The notes under the pieces were generated by a model. That model had not been told where the DNA came from and did no database searches. It saw only the letters and a list, made by a program, of their open reading frames with translations. Below are positions 34,770 to 41,512 of a DNA stretch of 41,512 bases, piece after piece. The stretch lies in NCBI GenBank assembly GCA_910589665.1, contig CAJUTR010000025.1, forward strand, positions 1 through 41,512, read 5' to 3'. The translations under genes were made by a program, and so were the position numbers. The DNA comes from an uncultured Eubacterium sp. Its GTDB lineage: Bacteria > Bacillota > Clostridia > Lachnospirales > Lachnospiraceae. Each line of letters starts with the position of its first letter. The first letter of the stretch is position 1.

Positions 34770-35951
34770 TCAAGTTCTTTCCGGCAGAAGCGTCTTTTGG
34801 TAGATGGTTCTCATCTGTTCGCTTGTCCGCTCGGTCGAGAATCGTAAGATCCGTTCCTTATTCCATTCCCCCATCTCCCGCGCGAGTTCTCCGTGTTCCC
34901 GAATGTGCCGGATGGCGTCGGCATATTCGGAAGGTTCGCCTTTCTCCACGAGGATGCCGCCTTTTAGATTTTCGATCAGGTCTACATTTCCGCGGATCTG
35001 TTTTGCCACGACGGGAAGCCCTGCCCGCATCGCCTCCATGACGGCTACGGACAATCCTTCGCGCAGCGAGGGGAACAGGAACAGATTGGACGCGGAGAGG
35101 ATCTGTTCGATGTCGGAGCGGTAGCCGGCGAAGATGACCTGTGTTTGCAGGCTGTGTTCGGTGACAAACTGTTCTAGCTCTTTCCGTAAGTGTCCTGTGC
35201 CGCAAATGATGTATTTGAGGGAAGGATCGCGGTACGAGGCGAGCATCCGCAGAATCTCGACGTGGTTTTTATTGGCATTGAGTTCTCCGACGCTCACCAG
35301 TACGAAATCGGCTTCGCAAATTCCGAATTCCTGCCGGATTTTGTGGCGGATGGTTTGTCGTTTTCCGTCTGTGGCAGGATCGGAGGGATCGTTTGTTTCG
35401 GCGGTCACTTGAATGCCGACACCGGATATTTTTTCGACCCGCCCGCGTACGGGGAAGGTGCAGGCCCGCCGGTAGTCCTCCTCGTTGATCGTGATGAGGC
35501 AGTCGGTGCAGCGCGCCAGCCACCGCTCGGGGAGGTAGTACAGCCAGTTTTGTAACGGAGCGCCGGTGTAAAAGTGGAAGCCGTGTGTGGTGTAAAGGAC
35601 AGGCACGAGCCGCTTTTCTTTCCGCCGTACCGCCTGTGCCGCGATCCTGGTGATCACGCCGGTCATCGGCATATGGCAGTGGATCAGGTCAAACGATTCA
35701 TCAAGCATGAGTTGTTTCAATGCCAGGTAGCAGGAGCGGACGGCAGGAGAGAAGGGGGAGCGGCAGAACGGGATGTGGTGGCAGATGATTCCTGTTCCGT
35801 CCAGCCGGCTGTTATCCGGGCCATAAACGACCGTATCAAAATTAGCAGCATAGTGAACCTCATATCCAAAATGCTGCAGAATTTTTACGTTATTCATTTC
35901 AAACTGCGGGACAAAACCGCTTACCCGCGTGACGATCAGTGCTTTTTTCAT
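34770..35951 (-). CDS. GT4 family glycosyltransferase
   Basis: The 393-residue protein has the GT-B fold: an N-terminal half with VTRVSGFVPQFEMNNVKIL and FDLIHCHMPMTGV, and a C-terminal nucleotide-sugar half with VSVGELNANKNH and LFPSLREGLSVAVMEAM (the E-x7-E motif region). It resembles exopolysaccharide transferases of the EpsD/EpsF type. ATG 35951 is chosen because it overlaps the stop of an upstream small frame (ATGA) and has GGGGAC nearby; an in-frame ATG at 35975 lies eight codons upstream. It is now the first intact gene of the minus operon. Confidence 0.87.
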   Translation of the reverse strand: MKKALIVTRVSGFVPQFEMNNVKILQHFGYEVHYAANFDTVVYGPDNSRLDGTGIICHHIPFCRSPFSPAVRSCYLALKQLMLDESFDLIHCHMPMTGVITRIAAQAVRRKEKRLVPVLYTTHGFHFYTGAPLQNWLYYLPERWLARCTDCLITINEEDYRRACTFPVRGRVEKISGVGIQVTAETNDPSDPATDGKRQTIRHKIRQEFGICEADFVLVSVGELNANKNHVEILRMLASYRDPSLKYIICGTGHLRKELEQFVTEHSLQTQVIFAGYRSDIEQILSASNLFLFPSLREGLSVAVMEAMRAGLPVVAKQIRGNVDLIENLKGGILVEKGEPSEYADAIRHIREHGELAREMGEWNKERILRFSTERTSEQMRTIYQKTLLPERT

Positions 35952-36160
35952 AAGTCCCCGCTTTCGTTGTTCCAAACGCCTAATCTTCGTAAAATAGATA
36001 TGGGATATGGTTCTACGATATATATCCCTAAGGAATCAAGACATATCGCATGGAAAGGTTTACTTTCAAGTATTTTGTAATTCTTCAGATTAAAATATAC
36101 TGGATGATCTTGTCGGCAAAGCTCTAGGTGCCTCCGTGCAGGTTTACGACAAAAGATCAA
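35948..36160 (-). pseudogene. probable 3' remnant of the operon's original first gene
   Basis: The 70-codon frame reads protein-like (ILESKPFHAICLDSLGIYIV) and its TGA overlaps the GT4 start as ATGA, the arrangement of a coupled gene. It can only start at a TTG (36160) with no binding site, and an in-frame TAG stands at 36176-36178. Upstream lie an excellent promoter and an AGGAGG site (36202-36207) that faces no usable ATG. I do not recognise the family. The simplest reading is a gene that has lost most of its body while its expression signals remain. A leader peptide with an unusual ATT start is an alternative. Confidence 0.4.
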
Positions 36161-36225
36161 GTTGATTGTTTCTCTCTATTAAGTGGTGAAATATTAAGAT
36201 ACCTCCTGCTTTTGTGTGCACAAAT

Positions 36226-36254
36226 ATTCTATCAAATCTGTCTGTTTCTGTCAA
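36226..36254 (-). promoter_or_regulatory. near-consensus promoter of the minus-strand glycan operon
   Basis: On the minus strand TTGACA (36254-36249) and TAGAAT (36231-36226) are spaced by exactly 17 bases. Transcription starts near 36219, followed by AGGAGG at 36207-36202. Confidence 0.75.
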
Positions 36255-36280
36255 TGTGGCAGGTTTTGTATTCTAAGCTA

Positions 36281-36309
36281 TTGAAAAAATGGAAGAAGTG
36301 TATTAAAAT
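36281..36309 (+). promoter_or_regulatory. promoter of the MBL-fold cassette
   Basis: TTGAAA (36281-36286) and TAAAAT (36304-36309) are spaced by 17 bases. Transcription would start near 36316, giving a leader of about 45 bases before the ATG at 36361. Confidence 0.6.
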
Positions 36310-36360
36310 GTTATCAAACTGTTGTGTATTGTAAAAAGATTGCTGAATAAGGAGTTACCG

Positions 36361-37755
36361 ATGAACACACCTTTGTCTACACTGTGGGATAGATTGATCG
36401 ATATATATAACAGATTAGGTACAGACAGTCCGGAACAGTGTAAAAATGATATAGAAAACTGCGTTGAATATATATACAGTAGTGAGAAGTTGGTTTATCC
36501 TGCTCATTTGTCCGTTTTCCTGACTGCTTTGTCGAATCATTGTAATATTATAGATGCGGCAGAGCAGGCAGCGAAATGTGTGGGAGAGTGTGGACAGTGT
36601 GTGGTCTGCAGGAAATGTGCCAGCAAATTTTATTCCATTTTGCAGAAAAAATTAGTCGAACGAGCACTTCCGATGGAAATGGCTGATTATTTTTCAAACA
36701 ATAGTCAGTTACAGTATTATGTCTCTGCGTATGAAAATGTTAAGCAAAGCCGGGATATCAATAATTCGTTGTTGTGTCTGAAAGGTTTTTCATCATCAAC
36801 ACCTATGATAAACTCTGCCGTATTTAGTAAAAATACTTGTGTTGGAGGAGGGTTTTATTTAAACGTAAATGGATTTGGCGTTGTGATTGATCCAGGGATA
36901 GGTTTTGTGGAAAATATGCACAGAGAAGGGATTTTTATTGAAGACATAAATGCTGTAATAGTAACACATGATCATCTAGATCATAATAAAGATATAGGAA
37001 CTATTTCTGCATTACAACATGATTTGAATCAATATTATAAGCATCGTACAAGGTTTTATAAAAAATATTTTGATCAGATTGATAATCCAGAACATGAGAT
37101 TTCTTGGTGGTTGGATGAAGGAACACAGAAAAATCATGAATCGAATAAGTTGATTTTTTTAAATAGCGTGGGATTGTCAAATTGTACTGAATGGACAAAA
37201 CTTTCAGAAGAGATTTCGTTCATGGCATTTCGAACGGAACATATGAAAGAGGGAGTATCTTACGGGATTAAGTGCAGGATAAGTACAAAAGAGAAAGAGA
37301 TTGTTATTGGATATACATCGGATACTAGATTTTTTCCGGAACTTTTGGAGTATCTTCAGGAAGCGGATATTATTATCTTTAATATTAGCGACATATATGA
37401 AAAGGATATTCGCGGTAATAAGTCTAAAAGCAATCATTTGGGTTATGATGGAAGTGTTCGAATACTAAAAAGCAGTAAATTGTCTTATCAACTAGCAATT
37501 GCGTCGGAATTTTGTTGTACAAATGGTGATTATAGGATGAAATTAGTTAAGAAATTAAGAGAACAAGCCGAATTAAATAAACAGAGAAATGTTATCGCAG
37601 GTGAGGTTGGCATGCAAGTGTCATTAGATAAAATGAAAGTGGTTTGTAGTCGTTGTAAATGTACAGAATCGTTAAGTAACGTAGTTGTGATTGCACCTGA
37701 ATGTGAGTTCGGGAAAATAGAGTATATTTGCAGTCAATGTAGAGAAATTGGGTAA
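36361..37755 (+). CDS. MBL-fold metallo-hydrolase with N- and C-terminal Cys clusters
   Basis: This 464-residue protein has a complete metallo-beta-lactamase-fold site: THDHLDH (H203, H205, D207, H208), then H294, D321 (GYTSDTRFF) and H359 (SNHLGYDG). The NHL element recalls RNase Z-like members. Before the fold lies an unusual helical region with five cysteines in 14 residues (C73, C77, C80, C83, C86). At the C-terminus C429, C432, C434 and C457, C460 form a zinc-ribbon-like pair. The substrate could be a nucleic acid, nucleotide or phosphoester. AAGGAG and ATG 36361 set the start. It heads an AT-rich cassette of three further unknown genes, a context typical of accessory or defence loci. 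Confidence 0.75.
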   Translation: MNTPLSTLWDRLIDIYNRLGTDSPEQCKNDIENCVEYIYSSEKLVYPAHLSVFLTALSNHCNIIDAAEQAAKCVGECGQCVVCRKCASKFYSILQKKLVERALPMEMADYFSNNSQLQYYVSAYENVKQSRDINNSLLCLKGFSSSTPMINSAVFSKNTCVGGGFYLNVNGFGVVIDPGIGFVENMHREGIFIEDINAVIVTHDHLDHNKDIGTISALQHDLNQYYKHRTRFYKKYFDQIDNPEHEISWWLDEGTQKNHESNKLIFLNSVGLSNCTEWTKLSEEISFMAFRTEHMKEGVSYGIKCRISTKEKEIVIGYTSDTRFFPELLEYLQEADIIIFNISDIYEKDIRGNKSKSNHLGYDGSVRILKSSKLSYQLAIASEFCCTNGDYRMKLVKKLREQAELNKQRNVIAGEVGMQVSLDKMKVVCSRCKCTESLSNVVVIAPECEFGKIEYICSQCREIG

Positions 37756-37803
37756 AAAGTTGTTGACGGTATGAGAATAGTACGATATAATGGAGGAAAA
37801 TTG

Positions 37804-38229
37804 ATGAAAGATTATGAACATATGATGATCGCAATTGAAGAGTTCATCTGCCATGATATTGCAGCTGTGATATGTGTGGAAAATTATTATGGAAAGTCCA
37901 TTCCAAAGGCATTTCGTAATGTTTTTGATCTTTTTTCTTTATACAGAAAAGATTTTGAAGAAAATAAAAAGGAATATGAGAATGACTCGGTGGATGGCGA
38001 GATTCAGTTTCGGATGAGATGCCGTAAAAAAAAGGAAGAAATGTTAGGATTTTTTTTGGAGGAATTGGAGAAGATAAATCCTGAGATAGATTTTGAACAG
38101 GAAGTGGCGGGATATTTGAAGGATTTGGATAATGAAGATATACAAACTTCCGAGATGACTTTGGATCTCTATCCTATGTTGATTTCATTGATTAGAAAAA
38201 GGGAAGAAGAGGTATTGGCAAATGATTGA
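37804..38229 (+). CDS. 141-residue unknown protein of the MBL cassette
   Basis: This small, largely helical, acidic protein starts at ATG 37804 after a strong GGAGG; the frame is open to 37771. I recognise no family. It has charged helical stretches (LYRKDFEENKKEYEND, RCRKKKEEMLGFFLEELEK), no signal peptide and no membrane segment. It overlaps the next gene by eight bases. The tight packing with the MBL gene and similar base composition suggest that its product works with the hydrolase, perhaps as a partner or regulator; that is inference only. Confidence 0.7.
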   Translation: MKDYEHMMIAIEEFICHDIAAVICVENYYGKSIPKAFRNVFDLFSLYRKDFEENKKEYENDSVDGEIQFRMRCRKKKEEMLGFFLEELEKINPEIDFEQEVAGYLKDLDNEDIQTSEMTLDLYPMLISLIRKREEEVLAND

Positions 38230-38422
38230 AAATTTTGATGAAAGGTATGCAAAATTGCTGAGTGGTGTGCAAAAGGAATCCTGTGTTATGTTGTCGTCCG
38301 TTGAAAGCAGAGGTGGTTATTTATGCCAGCCTCAAGAAATTGTTACCTCAAAGGATGATATTCAATGTGCGGAGGATGCTTTTATCATGAGATATTGTCT
38401 GGGGACAATTTCAGAAGTATAG
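38222..38422 (+). CDS. 66-residue unknown protein of the MBL cassette
   Basis: The frame starts within the stop region of the preceding gene (ATGATTGA overlap), indicating translational coupling. It contains four cysteines and the segment VESRGGYLCQPQEIV, and it ends in CLGTISEV. No known domain is recognised. It could be a small partner protein, or the shortened remnant of a longer one. Confidence 0.5.
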   Translation: MIENFDERYAKLLSGVQKESCVMLSSVESRGGYLCQPQEIVTSKDDIQCAEDAFIMRYCLGTISEV

Positions 38423-38429
38423 TGTAGTC

Positions 38430-38999
38430 ATGGGTAAATATACGAAAATGCCTTTGAGAGAAAAAGAGATTCTTTGCCAGAATACCTATACAAATGAGAT
38501 TTTGCGAAGCGCGGATTATTTACATGAATATGAAAAATATGCACTGGTTGGAATGTGGGACATTCCTCCGAGTTGCTATACAAACTTTCGTGATGCACTG
38601 TTTCATTTTAGAAAGATGTGTTCTTCTTCAGAAGAACACGAGATCATGCAACAGGTGTTTGCTGTAAAGGAACATCTAGGGAGGGCGCGGACGGATGCGA
38701 GGATTGTTATTTTGCTTATGTATGCAAAAGTGGCAGAACTGTTATTAAAGAGAGAAGATATAGGCAAAGAACTAAAGGTAAAAATACGGATTTTGCTTCA
38801 CAAAATGAAAAATGTTAGTATGACGAACCGCATTCAAGGTATGATGATGGCGGATGTCATTATCAATCACTATAGCGATGATGAAATTTCTGAAATCGTG
38901 AGAGAGTTTCTCGATTTGATACAAAGTGAGTGCATGGAGCCGTTTGAAGAGATTCGAAATGAATTAGGACAAAAAGGCGAAAAGATTATTTCTTTGTAG
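38430..38999 (+). CDS. 189-residue helical unknown protein of the MBL cassette
   Basis: This protein begins eight bases after the preceding stop, with only a weak binding site, so coupling is likely. It reads as almost entirely alpha-helical, with a conserved-looking core (GMWDIPPSCYTNFRDALFHF) and amphipathic helices (EIVREFLDLIQSECMEP). No membrane segment or catalytic motif is visible and no family was recognised. It is the last gene of the cassette, closed by a strong terminator. Confidence 0.7.
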   Translation: MGKYTKMPLREKEILCQNTYTNEILRSADYLHEYEKYALVGMWDIPPSCYTNFRDALFHFRKMCSSSEEHEIMQQVFAVKEHLGRARTDARIVILLMYAKVAELLLKREDIGKELKVKIRILLHKMKNVSMTNRIQGMMMADVIINHYSDDEISEIVREFLDLIQSECMEPFEEIRNELGQKGEKIISL

Positions 39000-39030
39000 T
39001 TACATATTTTTAGTAGAATGGAAGGGTTAT

Positions 39031-39077
39031 ATAACCGGATGGTATCCGAGATGAAATACCATCTGGTTATTTTTTTT
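39031..39077. terminator. strong terminator closing the MBL cassette
   Basis: Arms of 15 bases (39031-39045 and 39056-39070) pair fully with one G-T wobble around a 10-base loop, followed by seven T. It probably also serves the convergent YfhO transcript. Confidence 0.9.
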
Positions 39078-39078
39078 G

Positions 39079-39198
39079 TCATTTCGCCTTTGTATACAAC
39101 CCTTTTGTCAGTCGTGCGGACCTGCCCAGCTCACGCAGCAGCCATCGCTCCACCGCATACTGGCGGAACAGATCGGATCTGGGAAGTCTATGCGTCAA
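39079..39198 (-). CDS. possible 39-residue basic protein behind YfhO
   Basis: A frame starting at TTG 39198 overlaps the YfhO stop region and has AAAGGGGAA just upstream. It encodes a basic helical peptide (FRQYAVERWLLRELGRS) and ends two bases before the terminator stem. It could be a small coupled protein, the frame-shifted tail of an older gene, or chance. Confidence 0.3.
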   Translation of the reverse strand: MTHRLPRSDLFRQYAVERWLLRELGRSARLTKGLYTKAK

Positions 39199-41467
39199 AT
39201 TCCCCTTTTCGCCGTTTAGGCAGCAGGCAGACGAAGATACACCCGATCAAACCGGCGATAAATGCGGCGATACCAAACGTAAACCCTACCGGGCGGTAAC
39301 GGAGTTCCACGGTGTGTGTTCCTGTGCCTGTGACAGGAATACCGGTAAATGTTGTATTGATCCGTTTCGTATCGACCGTGTGACCGTCGACATAAGCCTT
39401 CCACCCGGCGTTGTAGGGAATGGATAGGTAGATCATGGAATCGTCCGCTTCTGTATCCACCGTTCCGCTCACGCGGTCATTTTCGAACTCTTCGGCGTGA
39501 AACGAATGATCCATGCAGTCCGTCACCTGGTTTTCGTATGTGGAGAGCGGTACAGCGAGTACTTCCATTGCCTCGAACGTATAATCACCGATCGTATCAA
39601 AGGATACATGGATGTCTGTCTCTTTCTGATGAAATCGGCCGAGATTGATCATATAATCTTTCATGTTGGAAAATCCCTGTATCGTCCCCATTCCATTGAC
39701 AGCGCGTTTTTTGATCTGTCCCGTGGAAATATTCATAACAAAACTGCCACCGTCATCAAAATTTTTTCCGGTGGTCAGATGAGCGCGCATGCGGTCAAGC
39801 AAACTCTTCCCGCTGGAGGCAGAATACTTCATAGCGTTCGTGCTTTCCGGGTCACGTTTCAGACCGCGGGCAACAAAATATAGCTCGTGATCTGTATAAT
39901 CTCCGTTCAAGTGAATGGTAAAATCGTCTTTGTTCTGTGTCACCCGGATCGAACCGGCATGGCCCTGTGAAAGATGCTGTGCCGCTTCTTTACCGGAAAA
40001 CAGATCTGCTCCGGATGAAATCGTGACAGATGCCCGTTTGGCCCCAGATGAAATCTTTTTTACATCCGCATGTGTAAGAGAAGTTTGTACATCATCGGGA
40101 ACAACAACACACTCCATGAGTGCCTGTTCCCGGTCGGGATAATCAAGTTTCATCCACTCTGATTCGGTTATATACGAATCAAACGCGCATCCTAATCCCA
40201 AACAGTATTTATTTTGTAATATATCAACGCCTAATGTTGAGGTCATTTTTTTCGAAAAACCAAACGAAGCGTATTCATTGGCTCCGGTTGGAGGATTATT
40301 TTTTGGATTATTTCCCAAAAAATATTTAACACCCATTAAGAAATCAAGTCTCGTCCGGTTATCATTTCCGTACGTACTCGTCCTGCGGTAATAAGAAGGG
40401 GAATTACCTACATTGCGGTAAAAATCAAAAAATGTTCCCGAAGTTGACGATAAATATGTGTATAGGGAGCGCGTGTTAAAAACAAGTGTTTCGTTTGGCG
40501 GCGTATGTGCCGGACGATACGAGGTATTCGCATATTTTTTGTCGGTAATCTTCATGTCAGAAATATAATCCACCTGATCGATGCGATAAAAAGAACTGTC
40601 TTGAATTTCTGTTCCAGCTCGTTGGGTCGAATAGGCAAGTTTATTATAAATTTCGTCATATTTGGTATAACGATCCAGACGGGAAGAAATACCGGGAAAA
40701 AATTGGACACCTCCAGTTGCGATCGTATGGCAGACAATGGCAAAAGTTACAAGATAGGCGCACGATTTTTTATCAGGCCCGGCAAGAAGATGATAAAAAA
40801 GAAAGGAAAGTCCTAAATTGATAACTCCCGTAATCGTTGTTACTTCATTATTGATGTTTAGAACAATGCGTCCCGCAAATATTAAAACAAATCCAAAGAC
40901 TGCCAACATACATGCGATGCTTTTCCTATATTTCCGTATATGGAAATCAGCCGCTGACAGACATTGGATACTGCTCCATACGTAGAAAAATGTGGCGATA
41001 AAACACCATCTTCCCGACGGATAGCCGAACCCATTCATGATCGAATTAAATACTGGAAAGAAGAGAAAGAGCAGGCATAACGCAAAAACAATCATGGCAG
41101 GCGTGGCTTCTTTTCTTCTGATCCGGTGGAACAGACAGGGCAGGGCGAGCAAAAACAGAGGCACAACGCAAATGGTAGAAAAGTGTTCAAATACACACTG
41201 GCCTCCGATCAAAAAACTAAAGTAATTCACATACGATGAAAATGTATGAAAAAGTGAGTAACTGGTTGCACCGTCTTTTACTGCGTTCATCAGAGAATAA
41301 ACTCCCGGAATAAAGACCAGTGCAGACAGACAGGCAGCTATTATGCCGTACAGCATAAAGTTTCCCCAGAACCGCGCGAAGTTCTTAACTGTTTTCTGTT
41401 CGTTCATTACGAAAACGACTACGATGTAAAGAAAGACAATAACTGCGATCATATAAGAGTACACCAC
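39188..41467 (-). CDS. YfhO-family membrane protein, N-terminus missing
   Basis: The 759-residue frame contains several membrane segments in its first third, including the family motifs SYMIAVIVFLYIVV and NGFGYPSGRWCFI. A large extracellular domain follows, with YLSIPYNAGWKAYVDGH (typical of YfhO), and then a last membrane segment near the end. YfhO proteins are polytopic, related to GT-C enzymes, and implicated in glycosylating lipoteichoic acid or similar polymers. Full-length members are about 850-900 residues, so 100-200 N-terminal residues are absent. The frame is closed upstream by a TGA at 41482-41480, next to a run of eight T, which suggests a frameshift or deletion. The window ends at 41512, so the gene may be disrupted or only mis-framed. 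Confidence 0.8.
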   Translation of the reverse strand: MVYSYMIAVIVFLYIVVVFVMNEQKTVKNFARFWGNFMLYGIIAACLSALVFIPGVYSLMNAVKDGATSYSLFHTFSSYVNYFSFLIGGQCVFEHFSTICVVPLFLLALPCLFHRIRRKEATPAMIVFALCLLFLFFPVFNSIMNGFGYPSGRWCFIATFFYVWSSIQCLSAADFHIRKYRKSIACMLAVFGFVLIFAGRIVLNINNEVTTITGVINLGLSFLFYHLLAGPDKKSCAYLVTFAIVCHTIATGGVQFFPGISSRLDRYTKYDEIYNKLAYSTQRAGTEIQDSSFYRIDQVDYISDMKITDKKYANTSYRPAHTPPNETLVFNTRSLYTYLSSTSGTFFDFYRNVGNSPSYYRRTSTYGNDNRTRLDFLMGVKYFLGNNPKNNPPTGANEYASFGFSKKMTSTLGVDILQNKYCLGLGCAFDSYITESEWMKLDYPDREQALMECVVVPDDVQTSLTHADVKKISSGAKRASVTISSGADLFSGKEAAQHLSQGHAGSIRVTQNKDDFTIHLNGDYTDHELYFVARGLKRDPESTNAMKYSASSGKSLLDRMRAHLTTGKNFDDGGSFVMNISTGQIKKRAVNGMGTIQGFSNMKDYMINLGRFHQKETDIHVSFDTIGDYTFEAMEVLAVPLSTYENQVTDCMDHSFHAEEFENDRVSGTVDTEADDSMIYLSIPYNAGWKAYVDGHTVDTKRINTTFTGIPVTGTGTHTVELRYRPVGFTFGIAAFIAGLIGCIFVCLLPKRRKGEFDA

Positions 41468-41512
41468 TTTACAACTTTTTCAAAAAAAATAACGTACAGG
41501 ATAATTTTCGTG

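Larger units (their letters stand above)
36161..36360. other. divergent promoter region between glycan operon and MBL cassette
   Basis: This AT-rich stretch holds the two promoters listed separately, pointing away from each other with -35 boxes 26 bases apart, and the orphan AGGAGG on the minus strand. With the decayed frame before it, no intact gene lies between 35952 and 36360. Small open frames on the plus strand here lack coding character. Confidence 0.5.

Noticed and set aside
39018..39299. 93-codon plus-strand frame between the cassette and YfhO
   Set aside because: It runs through the terminator stem and the antisense of YfhO and has no coding character.

Overview
The window looks like chromosomal DNA of an anaerobic Bacillota, class Clostridia, most likely a Lachnospiraceae-type gut bacterium. 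This is inferred from a three-subunit [FeFe] hydrogenase, a stand-alone MsmX-type sugar ATPase, the ftsEX / M23 / S41 cell-wall cluster, strong AGGAGG-type ribosome binding sites, and acetolactate synthase remnants of clostridial type. No rRNA, tRNA, CRISPR array, integrase or intact transposase was recognised.

Layout. 1-1.2 kb: broken remnants of ilvB and ilvN on the minus strand. 1.5-5.7 kb: hydrogenase operon hydCBA behind its own promoter. 5.8-9.7 kb: an MFS carrier, a GNAT acetyltransferase, an unrecognised 374-residue protein and a 5'-truncated FN3 protein, closed by a strong terminator. 9.8-11.0 kb (minus): a lipoprotein and an SDR reductase. 11.2-14.0 kb: a diverged LytR/LCP-like protein, a diverged WecG/TagA-like protein and a YitT membrane protein in one operon. 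14.1-16.5 kb: MsmX-like ATPase and a CdaR/PucR-type regulator. 16.5-20.7 kb: ftsE, ftsX, an EnvC-like M23 protein and an S41 protease, a coherent septal peptidoglycan hydrolase module. 20.8-22.2 kb (minus): argH with operator-like palindromes at its promoter. 22.5-30.2 kb: an internally duplicated protein of unclear function, an NSS-family symporter, a ThDP-dependent enzyme, an extended SDR epimerase, an 18-bp tandem repeat and an amidohydrolase. 30.2-36.2 kb (minus): a surface glycan operon (GT4, GT2, ABC-2 permease, ABC ATPase, GlfT2-like GT) whose first gene seems to have decayed. 36.4-39.0 kb: an AT-rich four-gene cassette headed by a metallo-beta-lactamase-fold protein with two cysteine clusters. 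39.1-41.5 kb (minus): a YfhO-family membrane protein missing its N-terminus.

How the genes fit together. The hydrogenase subunits form one electron-transfer complex. FtsEX would drive the M23 coiled-coil protein. The minus-strand glycan operon supplies transferases and a Wzm/Wzt-like exporter, and YfhO nearby fits glycan decoration. The ThDP enzyme and the epimerase resemble pairs that make branched sugars.

Most promising for new biology: the AT-rich MBL cassette (36361-38999), the adjacent LCP-like and TagA-like proteins that both appear to have lost key catalytic residues (11218-13143), and the duplicated protein at 22466-24586. All functional claims rest on reading motifs by eye; no database search was run.
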